Origin: Methanobrevibacter millerae
Lineage (GTDB): Archaea > Methanobacteriota > Methanobacteria > Methanobacteriales > Methanobacteriaceae
Length of the DNA stretch: 64,000 nucleotides
Direction: 5' to 3'
NCBI RefSeq assembly: GCF_900103415.1
Contig: NZ_FMXB01000007.1
Location: 62,001 to 126,000, forward strand
Part shown: piece by piece, positions 7,202 through 18,492 of the stretch
How the letters are laid out: every line of letters begins with the position of its first letter
Numbering within the stretch: position 1 is the first letter of the stretch
Position numbers and translations under genes: made by a program
The notes under the pieces: generated by a model
The model's database searches: none
What the model saw: the letters and a program-made list of their open reading frames with translations, nothing else
What the model was told of the DNA's origin: nothing

Positions 7202-9520
7202 ATGACTACTTATATTAAGCATCCATTGATTAAAGAGAATTCAATCGAATCAAGGCTTTACCAGCAGGTACTGGCCGGGGATGTTTTAAAGAAAGGCAAC
7301 ACGATGGTTGTTGCACCTACCGCTTTAGGTAAAACCATTGTAGCCATTCTGGTAGCGGCCGACCGTCTGCAGAAGGTAAAGAATTCTAAAGTTCTCATTC
7401 TGTCTCCGTCAAAGCCTTTGGCCATTCAGCATGAAGACAGCTTCAAGGAATTTTTAACCCTTCCGTGCGCTTCAATTACAGGTTCTGTCAAGACAGATGA
7501 AAGGGTTAAAAGATGGGAGGAATCCAGAATAATTTCTGCAACCCCTCAGACAGTCGAGTCCGATTTATTGAATGGAAGATATGATTTAAGTAGTGTTTCA
7601 TTAATAGTCTTTGATGAATGCCACCATGGAGTAGGCGCATATTCCTACGTTTATCTGGCTTCAAGATATGTCAAGGAATCCAATTTCAATCTGATTCTGG
7701 GGTTAACTGCATCACCGGGCTCTGACAAGTCCAAAATCAAGGAGGTTTGTGAAAACCTCTACATTCAAAACATTGTTGTCAAAACAGAAAGCGACCCTGA
7801 CGTAAAGCCCTATTTCAATCCGGTTGAAATCGACTGGGTAAGAATCAAGATGAGCTCAGAGCTTGAAAAAATTAATAATTCTCTGGAAAAGGCTCTTAAG
7901 CTCAGGTTGAAAACCCTCAAGAACATGGGCGTTATCAAAACCATATCCGTTACCAAAGTGGATATCCTAAAGGCCCGTGGACGCATTCAGGGCGAAATTG
8001 CGCGAACGACAAATCCAAATAAGGACCTTTTTCACGCTATTTCCATTTTAAGCGCTGTAATTAACATTCAGCATGCCCAGGAGCTTGTTGAAACCCAGGG
8101 AGTTCATCCCTTCAACAAATACATCAAAAGACTGCGCAAGAAAAAGACAAAGGCATCAAAATCACTGATGAACGATCCGAATTTCTCACGTGCTGTCAGA
8201 TTGGCCCATAATGCCGAAAAGAATGGCTGGGAACATCCTAAACTCAGGACTCTAGCCGAAATCCTTAAAAAGGAACTGGGAACGGGTGACGGCCAGACCA
8301 CTCTTCAAACCACTAGATATGGAGATAAAAAGGATAAAAAAGCTTCTAAGATAATCGTTTTTACCCAATTCCGGGACACCCTTGAAATGATTCATGAAAA
8401 GCTTGAAAGCGAAGGAATCAAGGCTGCCAAGTTCTTTGGCCAAGCCACAAAAGACGGTGAAAAGGGTCTGACTCAAAAGCAGCAAAAAGAAATCATAAAA
8501 GCCTTTAGGATGGGTGAATACGATGTTCTGATTTCAACCAGCGTTGCCGAGGAGGGCATTGACATTCCTGCAGTTGATCTTGTCGTTTTATATGAACCTG
8601 TCCCATCTGAAGTGCGCATGATTCAGCGCCGTGGAAGAACCGGACGTAAAAGAACCGGGCGTGTTAAGGTTTTAATTACAAATGGAACCCGTGATGAAGG
8701 TTATTACTGGTCTTCAGTCAGAAAAGAACATAATATGAAAAACCAGTTGATTGATCCGGACGTTTTACGGGAATTGAATGAATCTGCCATTGCACGAATG
8801 GATAATGAAAAGAGAGTTAAAGTCCGTGAAAGGCCTAAGGAGAAAGCCTTGCCTTTAGTTTATGCAGATTCCCGTGAAGGAAATTCAAAGGTAATCCGAT
8901 ATCTCTCACAAATGGAAATGGATGTAAAGATTCAGTCAATGGCCGTAGGAGACTATCAGGTTTCGGATGAGGTTGCCATTGAGAGAAAGACCGCCAAGGA
9001 CTTTGTAGATTCAATGATTGACAAGCGTTTATTCAAGCAGGCCCGTGAGCTTTCACAGGAGTTCAAGCGTCCCTTATTGATTCTTGAAGGGGATGATTTG
9101 TATTCCGGCATGGTCAATCCCAACGCAATCAGGGGAACGATAGCTTCAATAGCTCTTGACTTTGGAATCAGCATTATTCCAACAAGGGATGCCCAGGATA
9201 CCGCTGCAATGATTAAAAGGATTGCGATTCGCGAACAGTCAGGCGAAAAAGTCAATATTCAGATAAGAACAGATAAAAAGCCGGTCAGCCTATGGGAACA
9301 GCAGCTATTCATTATAGAATCCCTGCCCAATATCGGACCGGTAAATGCCAAAAATCTTTTAGAACACTTCGGTTCAGTTTCAAATGTCATCAATGCCTCT
9401 GAAAGCGAACTTATGGAAGTTGAAGGCATAGGTAAAATCACTGCTCAAAACATCAGAAAGGTAATCGATTCCAAATATCTCTATTTCAAAAGGGAAATCA
9501 AGGAAAAAAAGCTTCTCTAA
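7202..9520 (+). CDS. hef: Hef, DEAH helicase fused to ERCC4 nuclease (fork-structure endonuclease)
   Basis: 772 residues. The N-terminal SF2 helicase has a Walker A-like APTALGKT (about residue 39), the DECH box (DECHHG, about 137), TASPGS, and the C-terminal helicase motifs VLISTSVAEEGIDIP and QRRGRTGR. Residues about 560-700 are an ERCC4 nuclease with the catalytic ERKTAKDF (about 594), and the C terminus (LPNIGPVNAKNLLEHFG) is a helix-hairpin-helix pair. Hef processes stalled or branched replication forks in euryarchaea; it is the archaeal relative of FANCM and XPF. Both catalytic centres look intact. It is transcribed alone, divergently from the MFS gene. Confidence 0.95.
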   Translation: MTTYIKHPLIKENSIESRLYQQVLAGDVLKKGNTMVVAPTALGKTIVAILVAADRLQKVKNSKVLILSPSKPLAIQHEDSFKEFLTLPCASITGSVKTDERVKRWEESRIISATPQTVESDLLNGRYDLSSVSLIVFDECHHGVGAYSYVYLASRYVKESNFNLILGLTASPGSDKSKIKEVCENLYIQNIVVKTESDPDVKPYFNPVEIDWVRIKMSSELEKINNSLEKALKLRLKTLKNMGVIKTISVTKVDILKARGRIQGEIARTTNPNKDLFHAISILSAVINIQHAQELVETQGVHPFNKYIKRLRKKKTKASKSLMNDPNFSRAVRLAHNAEKNGWEHPKLRTLAEILKKELGTGDGQTTLQTTRYGDKKDKKASKIIVFTQFRDTLEMIHEKLESEGIKAAKFFGQATKDGEKGLTQKQQKEIIKAFRMGEYDVLISTSVAEEGIDIPAVDLVVLYEPVPSEVRMIQRRGRTGRKRTGRVKVLITNGTRDEGYYWSSVRKEHNMKNQLIDPDVLRELNESAIARMDNEKRVKVRERPKEKALPLVYADSREGNSKVIRYLSQMEMDVKIQSMAVGDYQVSDEVAIERKTAKDFVDSMIDKRLFKQARELSQEFKRPLLILEGDDLYSGMVNPNAIRGTIASIALDFGISIIPTRDAQDTAAMIKRIAIREQSGEKVNIQIRTDKKPVSLWEQQLFIIESLPNIGPVNAKNLLEHFGSVSNVINASESELMEVEGIGKITAQNIRKVIDSKYLYFKREIKEKKLL

Positions 9521-9660
9521 TTTTTTAACTATGCTTGTCCAATTACTCAAGTTTAAGTGAATATTTTTCATTTTTAGTAATCTTTATTAGTTATTTTGTA
9601 CAAAATTATTGGTGTATAGTAAGTTTTAACTATATTATGTTACTAATAGGAGAAATATTT

Positions 9661-12600
9661 ATGAAATATCGATATTTATCCATTTTTTTAATATTGCTGA
9701 TATTGTCAATCGGGGCAGTAAGCGCACAGGACGATGCTGCAGCCGATGATAATGTCGCTGTTGTACAAGATGAGGAGGTATTGTCCGCATTGGAATTTGT
9801 TATCGATGACAGTAATTATGATACTTATTTCGATAATAGCGGATTAATTCTCGAAAACTCTAATATTTCTGACGGTGATACAATCAAACTTGGAAATGTT
9901 AGCGACAAGGACTTTGTAATAGATAAACAATTAACAATCACTTCTAATTCTTCCAGTGATGTTTTAACTAACGTATCATTCTATTTGCTTGACGGAAGTG
10001 ATAATTCAGAAATCTATAATTTGAATATTGTTGGCGACGGTATTGAAAAGACTTCAATCAGTGTTCAATCAGCTGAAAACGTTACAATTCATGATAATGT
10101 AATTGATATTGTGGGTCTTGAAAATTCCTATGATTTTTATGCAATTTACGCATATTACGCTGATAATTTAAACGTTCAGGCTAATGTAATTACATATGAT
10201 GGAAAAAGCGATGGAACTTCAAAAACATTTGCAATTGCCGTTTCACAATCAAGTGATGTAGTTATTAGCGAAAACAAAATTGATGCAAAACTTGTTTCCG
10301 CTCCAATTGATTGGGTTGAAACCCCTCCGGCTTCATATAATTTTGTGCCTCATGCCATTTCTGAGGTAATCAATTTCAATGATTGTGAAGGATTGGAATT
10401 GTCATATAATGGGATTGATGTGGAATATTCCAACTACACTGGTGATTATGACAGCATTTATACGGTTGAATTATATGAATGTGATGATGCAGTGATTGAA
10501 GGTAATTTTATTCTCGGATCTGGTCACTCATACATTTATGGTTTAGTAATCAGGGGACAGGATTTCACAGTTTCCAATAATGGTATTAATATGATTTCTG
10601 ATGAAAATTATGCAAATGGAATAGACATTGCATCCGATTCTACCGGTATTGTAGAGAATAATGGGATTTTTGTTTCATCTCCATTTGTTGTTTATGGAAT
10701 TTATGGTGAAATGGGTGCTGAAGATTCACCAACAGTAGATTATCTTAATAATTATGTTGAAGCCGATTCCCATGTGGTATACGCCATGTATATTTATGGA
10801 AATGAAGGAACAATTGAAGGAAATGAAATAATGGCCACCGGTAATTACACTGCAGGTATAGTTTCAATGATGATTGATGATGTTGCAGTAATCAAAAACA
10901 ATGAAATTACCGTAAAAGGTTTGAAAAACGATACAGTAAAAACTGAGGACAGCGTTCCTGCACAGACCGTAGGTATTATAGCAATGCATGAATGTGAAAT
11001 TACAAACAATGTAGTCACTTCAGCAGGTAACTACACAATTGTCCACACTGGTTATGACAGTGAAATAACCGGCAACTACCTTGTTTCAAGCGAATTGATG
11101 GGTGATGACAGTGTTGATGACAGATCCGAAGATGCTATCGTTGAAAACAACATTCCTGTTGAAGATGCTGATAATTATAACGTAACCAATGACACTTTCT
11201 TCCTGTTCTTTACTGAACGCGGAGTATTGAGGGACGGCATCAATCCTGAAACGTTAACATTCATCGGAGAATTCTCTGAAAAAACATCATGGAATGAAAT
11301 TGACAGACCAATCACTTTAATAGGCGATAACGCTACCTTGAATGATATGAGTTTTGTAATCAGTTCCGACGGCGTTGTCATTGACGGATTCAATTTCATT
11401 GCTGACGGAATATATGAAATTATCACAGTTAATGGTGCTGATGACGTTTCAGTTATTAACTCTAACTTCACGGTTGCCGGTGCAGATGATGACAATAATT
11501 ATGTTGTCCGCATATCCAATTCATCAAATGTTTTAATCGCCAATAATACGATTGATTACTCTGTTATAACTACTTATAATCCTTATACTAACCATGTTAT
11601 TTGCGCTGAAGGCAGTGATCATTTACTCATTCTTTCTAACGAAATAACCGCCTTTATGCCTTCACGCCCTATGGACTGGGCTACAGGTACAGTTTATTCC
11701 GAAGCCGTACACATAAATGACTGCGAAGATGTAACATTCTACGGAAACGTTATTGATGTCACATCAAATAATCAAATCGGATCTTACGCTACCTTGTATG
11801 TGGTAGAAATACGCGCTAGTGATGTGGAAGTTGCTGAAAATAACATTACTCTGGTAAATGCTCAATACGGATACGCTCTTGTCATGTCCGGTGAAGATTT
11901 GAATATTGAAGCTAATGATATTTATGTTATCGATCTTCAGCCTTATGCATGCGGTATTAACATTGAAAGTAACTCAGAAGCTGAAATTACAGGCAATTTT
12001 ATTGTTATGTCCGGAGACTCAGCTTATGGTATCTACACTGCTGATTGGGCTGGTGATGTAGTGGCTAGTATTGAAGACAATGCGATTTTAATTGAGGGTA
12101 ACACCATATTTGGAATGTCCTTAAGCGGTAGTGAAGCTACAGTCGAAGACAACATAATTATTGCCATAGGTAATTACACCACAGGTATAGCTTCAGCTGT
12201 CGATCAAATTGATATTTTGGACAATAAAATTAATGTTAAGGGATCAAACGTAGGTATTCCTTTAGGATATGACTCAATGGGCATTGAAACCACTGGTATT
12301 CATATTGCAAGAGGAAATGCTACCGTATCTCACAATATTGTCACTACAACAGGTGATTATGCGGTTCATGCCGAAGGCAATGGATCTGTAACATATAATA
12401 ACTTGGTTGCAAGTGAATTGGTGGGTGATGACAGTGTCAATGCAACTGACATGACTCTTGTTGAAAACAATATCCCGATAGCCAATGCAACAAACTATAA
12501 TTTAACCAATGATACCTTCTACATATTCTTTGATAAATTCGGCTATTTATATGATGATATAACTCCGGAATCATTAACATTCATTGGAGAATTCTCTAAT

Positions 12601-15600
12601 CTGGTAGATGTAATCCAAATTGACAGGCCAATTTATTTATTAAGCGATAACGCTACTTTAAATAACATGATTGTTTATATTATCTCTGATAATGTTAGTG
12701 TTGACGGATTCACTTTTATTGGAGCCAATTCTGGAATCTATATTCACGGGGCAGACAACGTTAACATTTCAAACAGCGAATTTGACATTGATGGTTATGA
12801 TGATTCGCAAAATCGCGTCATTTTAATTGAAGGGTCTAACAATGTTTCAATCGAGAATAACACAATCCTTTTCAATGTTGAAACTAGTGGCACTTATCAA
12901 AATATTGTTGTTGATGCCATGGATTCCGATGGGTTAACACTTGCAAACAATAACATTTCTGCTAACATGCCTGCCCGTTCCATCGATTGGGGAACAGGTA
13001 CTGTTTATTCAGATGCAGTGCGCTTATATGATTGTGATGATGCACTTATCGATGATAATTTAATTAGTGTTAAATCCAACGGTTACATCAGCACTTATGA
13101 TACAATTTATGCCTTAAATATCAATGGAGACAATGCTATTGTCCGTAAAAACACAATATCTGTTCGTGATGCTCCATACGGATATGCTGTTGTCATATCT
13201 GGTGAAGACTTCCTTATCGAGGACAATTTTATTGTTGCCGTTGGAAATCTATCCTATGCATGTGGTATTGAAGTCGACGGTGTATCAAATGGAGTAATCA
13301 ATGATAACGCAATTATTACCATAGCTGATTCTTCTTACGGAATCTATACTGCAAATTGGAATGGTGACGTAAAAGCAAACATTACTAACAATGACATGTA
13401 CTCAATAGGCAATTCCGTATTCGCCCTATCCTTAAGCGGCAGTAAAATTTTAGTTGAAGGCAATGATATTCTAGCATCTGGTGTCTTTACCACAGCTATC
13501 GCTTCAAAAGTCGATGAAATAACTATTAACAACAATAAAATAGCCTCTTCCGGATCAAATAATGGAACTCCTTTAGGCTACGATTCCTTCGGTATTTATT
13601 CAAGAGCTATCTATATTGATGCAGGTAATGCTACAATTACTTCAAACGACATTAATGCAACTGTTAGTGGTATTTATGCATTAGGTGACAATACCTTAAT
13701 CTGCAACAACACAATTAATGTTGAAGACACTGGTGTTTCTCAAAATAACGGTTTGGATGGTTCTTGCGCTTTATATATAGGTTCTGATTCTGAAATATGT
13801 GATAATGTAATTACATATGCCGGTAAAACAAACGGAACTTATCAAAATGCAATAATTTATGCAATTTATTCAGAAATTAAAGTTCATGACAATGTAATTA
13901 ACGGCAGTTTAGTGTCCTGTCCTGTTGATTGGAAAACTAAGGGAATGGATTATTATCCTGTTCTCACATCACAAGGTCTTTTCTTCTCAGGATGTGACGG
14001 CCTTGAATTAATTGACAATGAAATAAAAGTGGAATATAATAATGCTACTGCTTTAGTTGACACTATTTATGTTGTAAATGTTTTTGATTGTGATGATGCA
14101 TTAATTGAAAACAATATCCTAAACGGACTTGGTCACTCATACATTTACGGTGTAGTACTCAGGGGAGAAAACTTCACTGTTGCCGATAACGTCATTGACA
14201 TGGCTTCCGATGAAAACTATGCTAACGGCATAGATATTGCATCCAATTCTACAGGTATTGTAGAGAATAATAAGATTTTTGTTTCATCTCCATTTGTTGT
14301 TTATGGAATCTATTCCGAATGGAATTGGGCTGGTGACTCACCAACTGTAGATTATACCAACAATTATATTGAAGCCGATTCCCATGCTGTATATGCAATG
14401 AACATTTATGGATCTGAAGGAACAATTGACTCAAACGTGATTGTTGCAAACGGTAATTACACAGCAGGTATTGTTTCAATGATGATGGATGATGTTGCAG
14501 TAATTACAAACAATGAAATTACCGTAAACGGTTTGAAAAACGACAGTGAAGATGTTCGAGACATGGTTCCTGCACAAACCGCGGGTATTTTAACCATGTC
14601 TGAAAGCCAAATCCATAACAATGTAATCACTTCAACCGGTATCTACTCCATAATCAATTCAGCTTCTGACAGTGAAATAACCTATAACTACCTTGTTTCA
14701 AGCGAATTGCTAGGTGATGACAGTGTCGAAGATACTATGGACGAATCATTAGTTGAAAACAACATTCCTAATACTGAAAATGAATATAATTTAACCAATG
14801 ACACTTTCTTCCTGTTCTTCAATGAAGACGGTTATTTAAGGGATAATATAACCGGTGATTTAACATTCATTGGTGAATTCTCCGATTTATTAGAAGAAAT
14901 TATTATTGTCAGACCGGTTAACTTATTAAGTGACAATGCTACTTTACGCAACATGAGTATCATTATTGGAATTGAAAATGTCACTGTTGACGGATTCACT
15001 TTCACTGATGAGTATGGCGGAATAGCCACTTTTGCAGATAATGCTACAATCGTCAACAATGAATTCTACGTAAACGGCTTTGATGATAAGGAAAATGTTG
15101 CCATTGAAATTTATGAATCTGATGATGTTTCAATCCTCAACAACAGAATCTATTTCAATGTTGAAACCAATGGCACTTTTAAAAACCGTGCTATTGATGC
15201 TAAAAATTCAAACGGTTTGATTATTTCCAACAACTTTATCGATGCTTATATGCCTTCCCGTTCAGTTGACTGGGCTACTGGAACAGTATATTCAACAGGT
15301 GTATTATTGAATGGATGTGACGATGCAGTTTTACAAAACAACACAGTCATTGTCAATTCCAATGATAAAATCGATGTTTATGACACTATTTATGCAGTAT
15401 CTGTTTCCGGTGATAATGTAAATATCATTGACAACAATATTAGTGTTGAAGGCGCTCCATACGGATATGCTCTTGTCATCACTGGTAAAGACTTCGTCAT
15501 CGACAATAATGAATTTAGTGCTGGTCGAAACGAATCATACGCATGTGGTATTGATGTTGAAAGTAACTCAAACGGTATCATTGAAAACAATTTAATCCGT

Positions 15601-18450
15601 GTTGAAGGAGATTCAATATACGGCATCTACACCGCTAACTGGGCAGGTGACGTAAAAGCAAACATTACAAACAACACAATCTTGGCAACAGGTATTACAG
15701 CATTCGCAATGTCTCTAAGCGGTAGCGAAGCAACAGTTGATAATAACAAAATTTATATGTATGGTAACTTCACAACAGGTATCGCCTCAAAATTCGACAT
15801 GATATTCATTACAAACAACACAGTCTTTGCTCTTGGATCAGATAAAGGCACTCCTGCAGGATATGACTCAATGGGTCCCGAAACTATTGGTGTTCATATT
15901 GTAAGTGGTGATGCATTGGTTAAATATAATCATCTTGAAGTCAACAGCACATACGCAGTCGATATGGACGCAACCGGTGCCGTAACAGACAATATACTGC
16001 TCACTCCATTTTTAAAAGGAGACTTTGCAGTTGACTACAAACAGGGCTCAGGTGTTCTCGTTGCAAACAACACTCCTGCAATGGAATTAGACTACACATT
16101 AACAAACGATACATTCTACGTCTACTTCGATAAAGAAGGAAAAATCAGAGAACAAATCCAAGCGGACAACTTAACATTCATCGGAGAATTCTCAGATTTA
16201 GTGGATGTAATTACCATTGACAGACCAATCGCTTTATTAAGCGATAACGCTACATTAAAAGACATTACAATTGATATCACAGCTGACAACGTAAGTGTTG
16301 ACGGATTCACATTCGAATCAGATATTCTATTCAATGTAATTGCAATCGATAAAGCAGATGATGTCACTATATCAAACAGCGAATTCTACGTAACTGGATG
16401 TGCTGATGGAAATAATGTCGTAATCGCCGTCGACAATTCCGAAAATGCATTAATCATTAACAACAAAATCTATTTCGATGCAGATATCAATGGAACTTAC
16501 TCAAATTCAGTAATTTACGCTTTTGAATCAGATAATCTAGCTATTTCATCAAATGAAATATATGCTACCTTACCTGCACGTTCCATTAACTGGACCACAG
16601 GACAAGTATATTCAACAGGTGTCGAAATAGACGGCTGTGACAACGCTGTTCTGCATAACAACATAATCGGCATCAGGTCCACTGATAAAATCTCTAATTA
16701 CGATACCATTTACGCAGTATCCGTTAAAGGTGACAACGCATCAGTAATCACCAACGAAATCGCTGTCTTTGAAGCTCCATACGGATACGCTATTGTACTT
16801 TCCGGTGAAGACTTCATAATCGATGGAAACGAACTCACTGCCGGTTATAACGAAGCCTATGCATGTGGTATAGAAGTTGACGGCAAATCAAGCGGTATAA
16901 TCAATGACAATGAAATTCTTGTTAAAGGCGACTCCGTTTATGGTATCTACACCGCTAACTGGGCTGGTGACGTAAAAGCAAACATTACAAACAACAACAT
17001 TGAAACCGACGGTATCACTTCATTCGGTATGTCATTAAGCGCAAGCGAAGCATTGGTTGAAAACAACACAATCTCTTCAAACGGTAACTTCACAACCGGA
17101 ATCGCTTCAAAAGTTGCTAATATTACTATCAACAACAACACAATCACTGACAACGCATCAGATGAAGGAACTCCTGCAGGTTACGACTCAATGGGCATTG
17201 AAACTACCGGTATCCACATTGTAAGCGGAAACGCAACCGTAACCAACAACGACGTTAAAACCAACGGTGAATTTGCAGTTGACGCCAAAGGAACAGGCTC
17301 CGTAACCGACAACACATTGTTTGCAAAAGAATACACCGGTGACGCTGCCGTGGATTACGACCCTGCAGACACTATAGTTTCAAACAACACTCCTGCAATG
17401 ACAAGAGCTGTCATTCATGCTCAAGACATTGTAATGTATTACAAGAACGGTACCAGGTACGTTGTCATATTGACAGACCAGAACGGCAAGCCATTGGCTA
17501 ACATGAATCTTACCTTAGTAATCAACGGCGCTTCATACACAAGAACCACTGATGAAAACGGTACTGCTTCAATAGCCCTTAACCTGAACAGTGGAAACTA
17601 CACGGCTTCTGCTTCATTCATCGGCGTAGATCCATACTCTGACGCAAGCGTTGAAAACAACGTTACAATCATCTCAACAGTTTTCGGTGAGGATGTTGTT
17701 AAAGTCTTCAGAAACGCAACTCAATACTACGCCACTTTCCTTGACGCTCAAGGAAACCCATTGGCAGAGGGCACTGAAGTAACATTCAACATCAACGGTG
17801 TAATGTACAAACGTTACGTTAACGGTACTGAAGGAAAAGCCAAATTGAACATCAACTTGCCTCAAGGCGAATACATCATTACTGCAATCAATCCTGTAAA
17901 CGGCGAAATGGCAGCAAATAACATTACTGTTCTTGCTTCAATCACTGACAATAAGGATTTAGTGAAATACTACAAAAACGATTCACAATATGTTGTAACT
18001 ATCATAGGTGATGACGGTAACCCTGTTGGCGCTGGCGTAAATGTAACATTCAACATTAACGGTGTATTCTACACTCGCCAAACCAATGAATCAGGTCAAG
18101 CTAAACTTAACATTAACTTGCAGCCTGGCGACTACATCATTACTGCCGAATACAACGAATGCAGAGTGTCAAACAACATTACAGTAAAACCGATCTTATT
18201 CGCTCAGGATCTGGTTAAAAAATACGGTACTTCCGATCAGTTCAGGGCATTGCTGCTTGACGGTCAAGGTAATCCATATCCTGGTCAAAACGTAACCTTC
18301 AATATTCACGGTGTCTTCTATGAAAGAACTACCAATAGCGACGGTTATGCTGCTCTTAACATTAAATTAGGAGCTGCTGTTGATGAGTATATTATTACTT
18401 CAAGCTTCAATGGTACCAGTATTTCAAACAAAATTATAATTGAACCTTAA
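9661..18450 (+). CDS. Giant adhesin-like protein: beta-helix (A-B-B)x2 plus four Ig-like repeats
   Basis: 2929 residues. ATG 9661 follows AGGAG (9648-9652) and begins a clear signal peptide (MKYRYLSIFLILLILS...VSAQ), so the protein is secreted. Residues about 60-2580 are parallel beta-helix repeats rich in N-N-x-I turns (NosD/PbH1 type). These fall into large modules: A (about 144-500 and 1360-1704; marker HSYIYG...FTV) and B (about 504-940, 944-1354, 1707-2140, 2142-2580; markers TNDTF at the start, LTFIGEFS, YDSMG near the end). Residues about 2582-2929 hold four Ig-like repeats with core FNINGVFYxR and LNINL, shared with the other two adhesin-like proteins here. No transmembrane or sortase anchor is seen at the C terminus. 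Such proteins are typical Methanobrevibacter surface proteins thought to mediate attachment. Confidence 0.9.
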   Translation: MKYRYLSIFLILLILSIGAVSAQDDAAADDNVAVVQDEEVLSALEFVIDDSNYDTYFDNSGLILENSNISDGDTIKLGNVSDKDFVIDKQLTITSNSSSDVLTNVSFYLLDGSDNSEIYNLNIVGDGIEKTSISVQSAENVTIHDNVIDIVGLENSYDFYAIYAYYADNLNVQANVITYDGKSDGTSKTFAIAVSQSSDVVISENKIDAKLVSAPIDWVETPPASYNFVPHAISEVINFNDCEGLELSYNGIDVEYSNYTGDYDSIYTVELYECDDAVIEGNFILGSGHSYIYGLVIRGQDFTVSNNGINMISDENYANGIDIASDSTGIVENNGIFVSSPFVVYGIYGEMGAEDSPTVDYLNNYVEADSHVVYAMYIYGNEGTIEGNEIMATGNYTAGIVSMMIDDVAVIKNNEITVKGLKNDTVKTEDSVPAQTVGIIAMHECEITNNVVTSAGNYTIVHTGYDSEITGNYLVSSELMGDDSVDDRSEDAIVENNIPVEDADNYNVTNDTFFLFFTERGVLRDGINPETLTFIGEFSEKTSWNEIDRPITLIGDNATLNDMSFVISSDGVVIDGFNFIADGIYEIITVNGADDVSVINSNFTVAGADDDNNYVVRISNSSNVLIANNTIDYSVITTYNPYTNHVICAEGSDHLLILSNEITAFMPSRPMDWATGTVYSEAVHINDCEDVTFYGNVIDVTSNNQIGSYATLYVVEIRASDVEVAENNITLVNAQYGYALVMSGEDLNIEANDIYVIDLQPYACGINIESNSEAEITGNFIVMSGDSAYGIYTADWAGDVVASIEDNAILIEGNTIFGMSLSGSEATVEDNIIIAIGNYTTGIASAVDQIDILDNKINVKGSNVGIPLGYDSMGIETTGIHIARGNATVSHNIVTTTGDYAVHAEGNGSVTYNNLVASELVGDDSVNATDMTLVENNIPIANATNYNLTNDTFYIFFDKFGYLYDDITPESLTFIGEFSNLVDVIQIDRPIYLLSDNATLNNMIVYIISDNVSVDGFTFIGANSGIYIHGADNVNISNSEFDIDGYDDSQNRVILIEGSNNVSIENNTILFNVETSGTYQNIVVDAMDSDGLTLANNNISANMPARSIDWGTGTVYSDAVRLYDCDDALIDDNLISVKSNGYISTYDTIYALNINGDNAIVRKNTISVRDAPYGYAVVISGEDFLIEDNFIVAVGNLSYACGIEVDGVSNGVINDNAIITIADSSYGIYTANWNGDVKANITNNDMYSIGNSVFALSLSGSKILVEGNDILASGVFTTAIASKVDEITINNNKIASSGSNNGTPLGYDSFGIYSRAIYIDAGNATITSNDINATVSGIYALGDNTLICNNTINVEDTGVSQNNGLDGSCALYIGSDSEICDNVITYAGKTNGTYQNAIIYAIYSEIKVHDNVINGSLVSCPVDWKTKGMDYYPVLTSQGLFFSGCDGLELIDNEIKVEYNNATALVDTIYVVNVFDCDDALIENNILNGLGHSYIYGVVLRGENFTVADNVIDMASDENYANGIDIASNSTGIVENNKIFVSSPFVVYGIYSEWNWAGDSPTVDYTNNYIEADSHAVYAMNIYGSEGTIDSNVIVANGNYTAGIVSMMMDDVAVITNNEITVNGLKNDSEDVRDMVPAQTAGILTMSESQIHNNVITSTGIYSIINSASDSEITYNYLVSSELLGDDSVEDTMDESLVENNIPNTENEYNLTNDTFFLFFNEDGYLRDNITGDLTFIGEFSDLLEEIIIVRPVNLLSDNATLRNMSIIIGIENVTVDGFTFTDEYGGIATFADNATIVNNEFYVNGFDDKENVAIEIYESDDVSILNNRIYFNVETNGTFKNRAIDAKNSNGLIISNNFIDAYMPSRSVDWATGTVYSTGVLLNGCDDAVLQNNTVIVNSNDKIDVYDTIYAVSVSGDNVNIIDNNISVEGAPYGYALVITGKDFVIDNNEFSAGRNESYACGIDVESNSNGIIENNLIRVEGDSIYGIYTANWAGDVKANITNNTILATGITAFAMSLSGSEATVDNNKIYMYGNFTTGIASKFDMIFITNNTVFALGSDKGTPAGYDSMGPETIGVHIVSGDALVKYNHLEVNSTYAVDMDATGAVTDNILLTPFLKGDFAVDYKQGSGVLVANNTPAMELDYTLTNDTFYVYFDKEGKIREQIQADNLTFIGEFSDLVDVITIDRPIALLSDNATLKDITIDITADNVSVDGFTFESDILFNVIAIDKADDVTISNSEFYVTGCADGNNVVIAVDNSENALIINNKIYFDADINGTYSNSVIYAFESDNLAISSNEIYATLPARSINWTTGQVYSTGVEIDGCDNAVLHNNIIGIRSTDKISNYDTIYAVSVKGDNASVITNEIAVFEAPYGYAIVLSGEDFIIDGNELTAGYNEAYACGIEVDGKSSGIINDNEILVKGDSVYGIYTANWAGDVKANITNNNIETDGITSFGMSLSASEALVENNTISSNGNFTTGIASKVANITINNNTITDNASDEGTPAGYDSMGIETTGIHIVSGNATVTNNDVKTNGEFAVDAKGTGSVTDNTLFAKEYTGDAAVDYDPADTIVSNNTPAMTRAVIHAQDIVMYYKNGTRYVVILTDQNGKPLANMNLTLVINGASYTRTTDENGTASIALNLNSGNYTASASFIGVDPYSDASVENNVTIISTVFGEDVVKVFRNATQYYATFLDAQGNPLAEGTEVTFNINGVMYKRYVNGTEGKAKLNINLPQGEYIITAINPVNGEMAANNITVLASITDNKDLVKYYKNDSQYVVTIIGDDGNPVGAGVNVTFNINGVFYTRQTNESGQAKLNINLQPGDYIITAEYNECRVSNNITVKPILFAQDLVKKYGTSDQFRALLLDGQGNPYPGQNVTFNIHGVFYERTTNSDGYAALNIKLGAAVDEYIITSSFNGTSISNKIIIEP

Positions 18451-18482
18451 GAGGTAAAACAATACCTCTTAACTTTTTTTTA
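18449..18482 (+). terminator. Hairpin terminator after the giant adhesin
   Basis: AAGAGGT (18449-18455) pairs with ACCTCTT (18464-18470) and is followed by a T-run. The stem begins in the stop codon. It lies between convergent genes and may act in both directions. Confidence 0.75.
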
Positions 18483-18492
18483 TTTTTAAAAA

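Noticed and set aside
9535-9660. Longer N terminus of the giant adhesin
   Set aside because: The signal peptide and AGGAG ribosome binding site place the start at ATG 9661; the extension lies in the promoter region.
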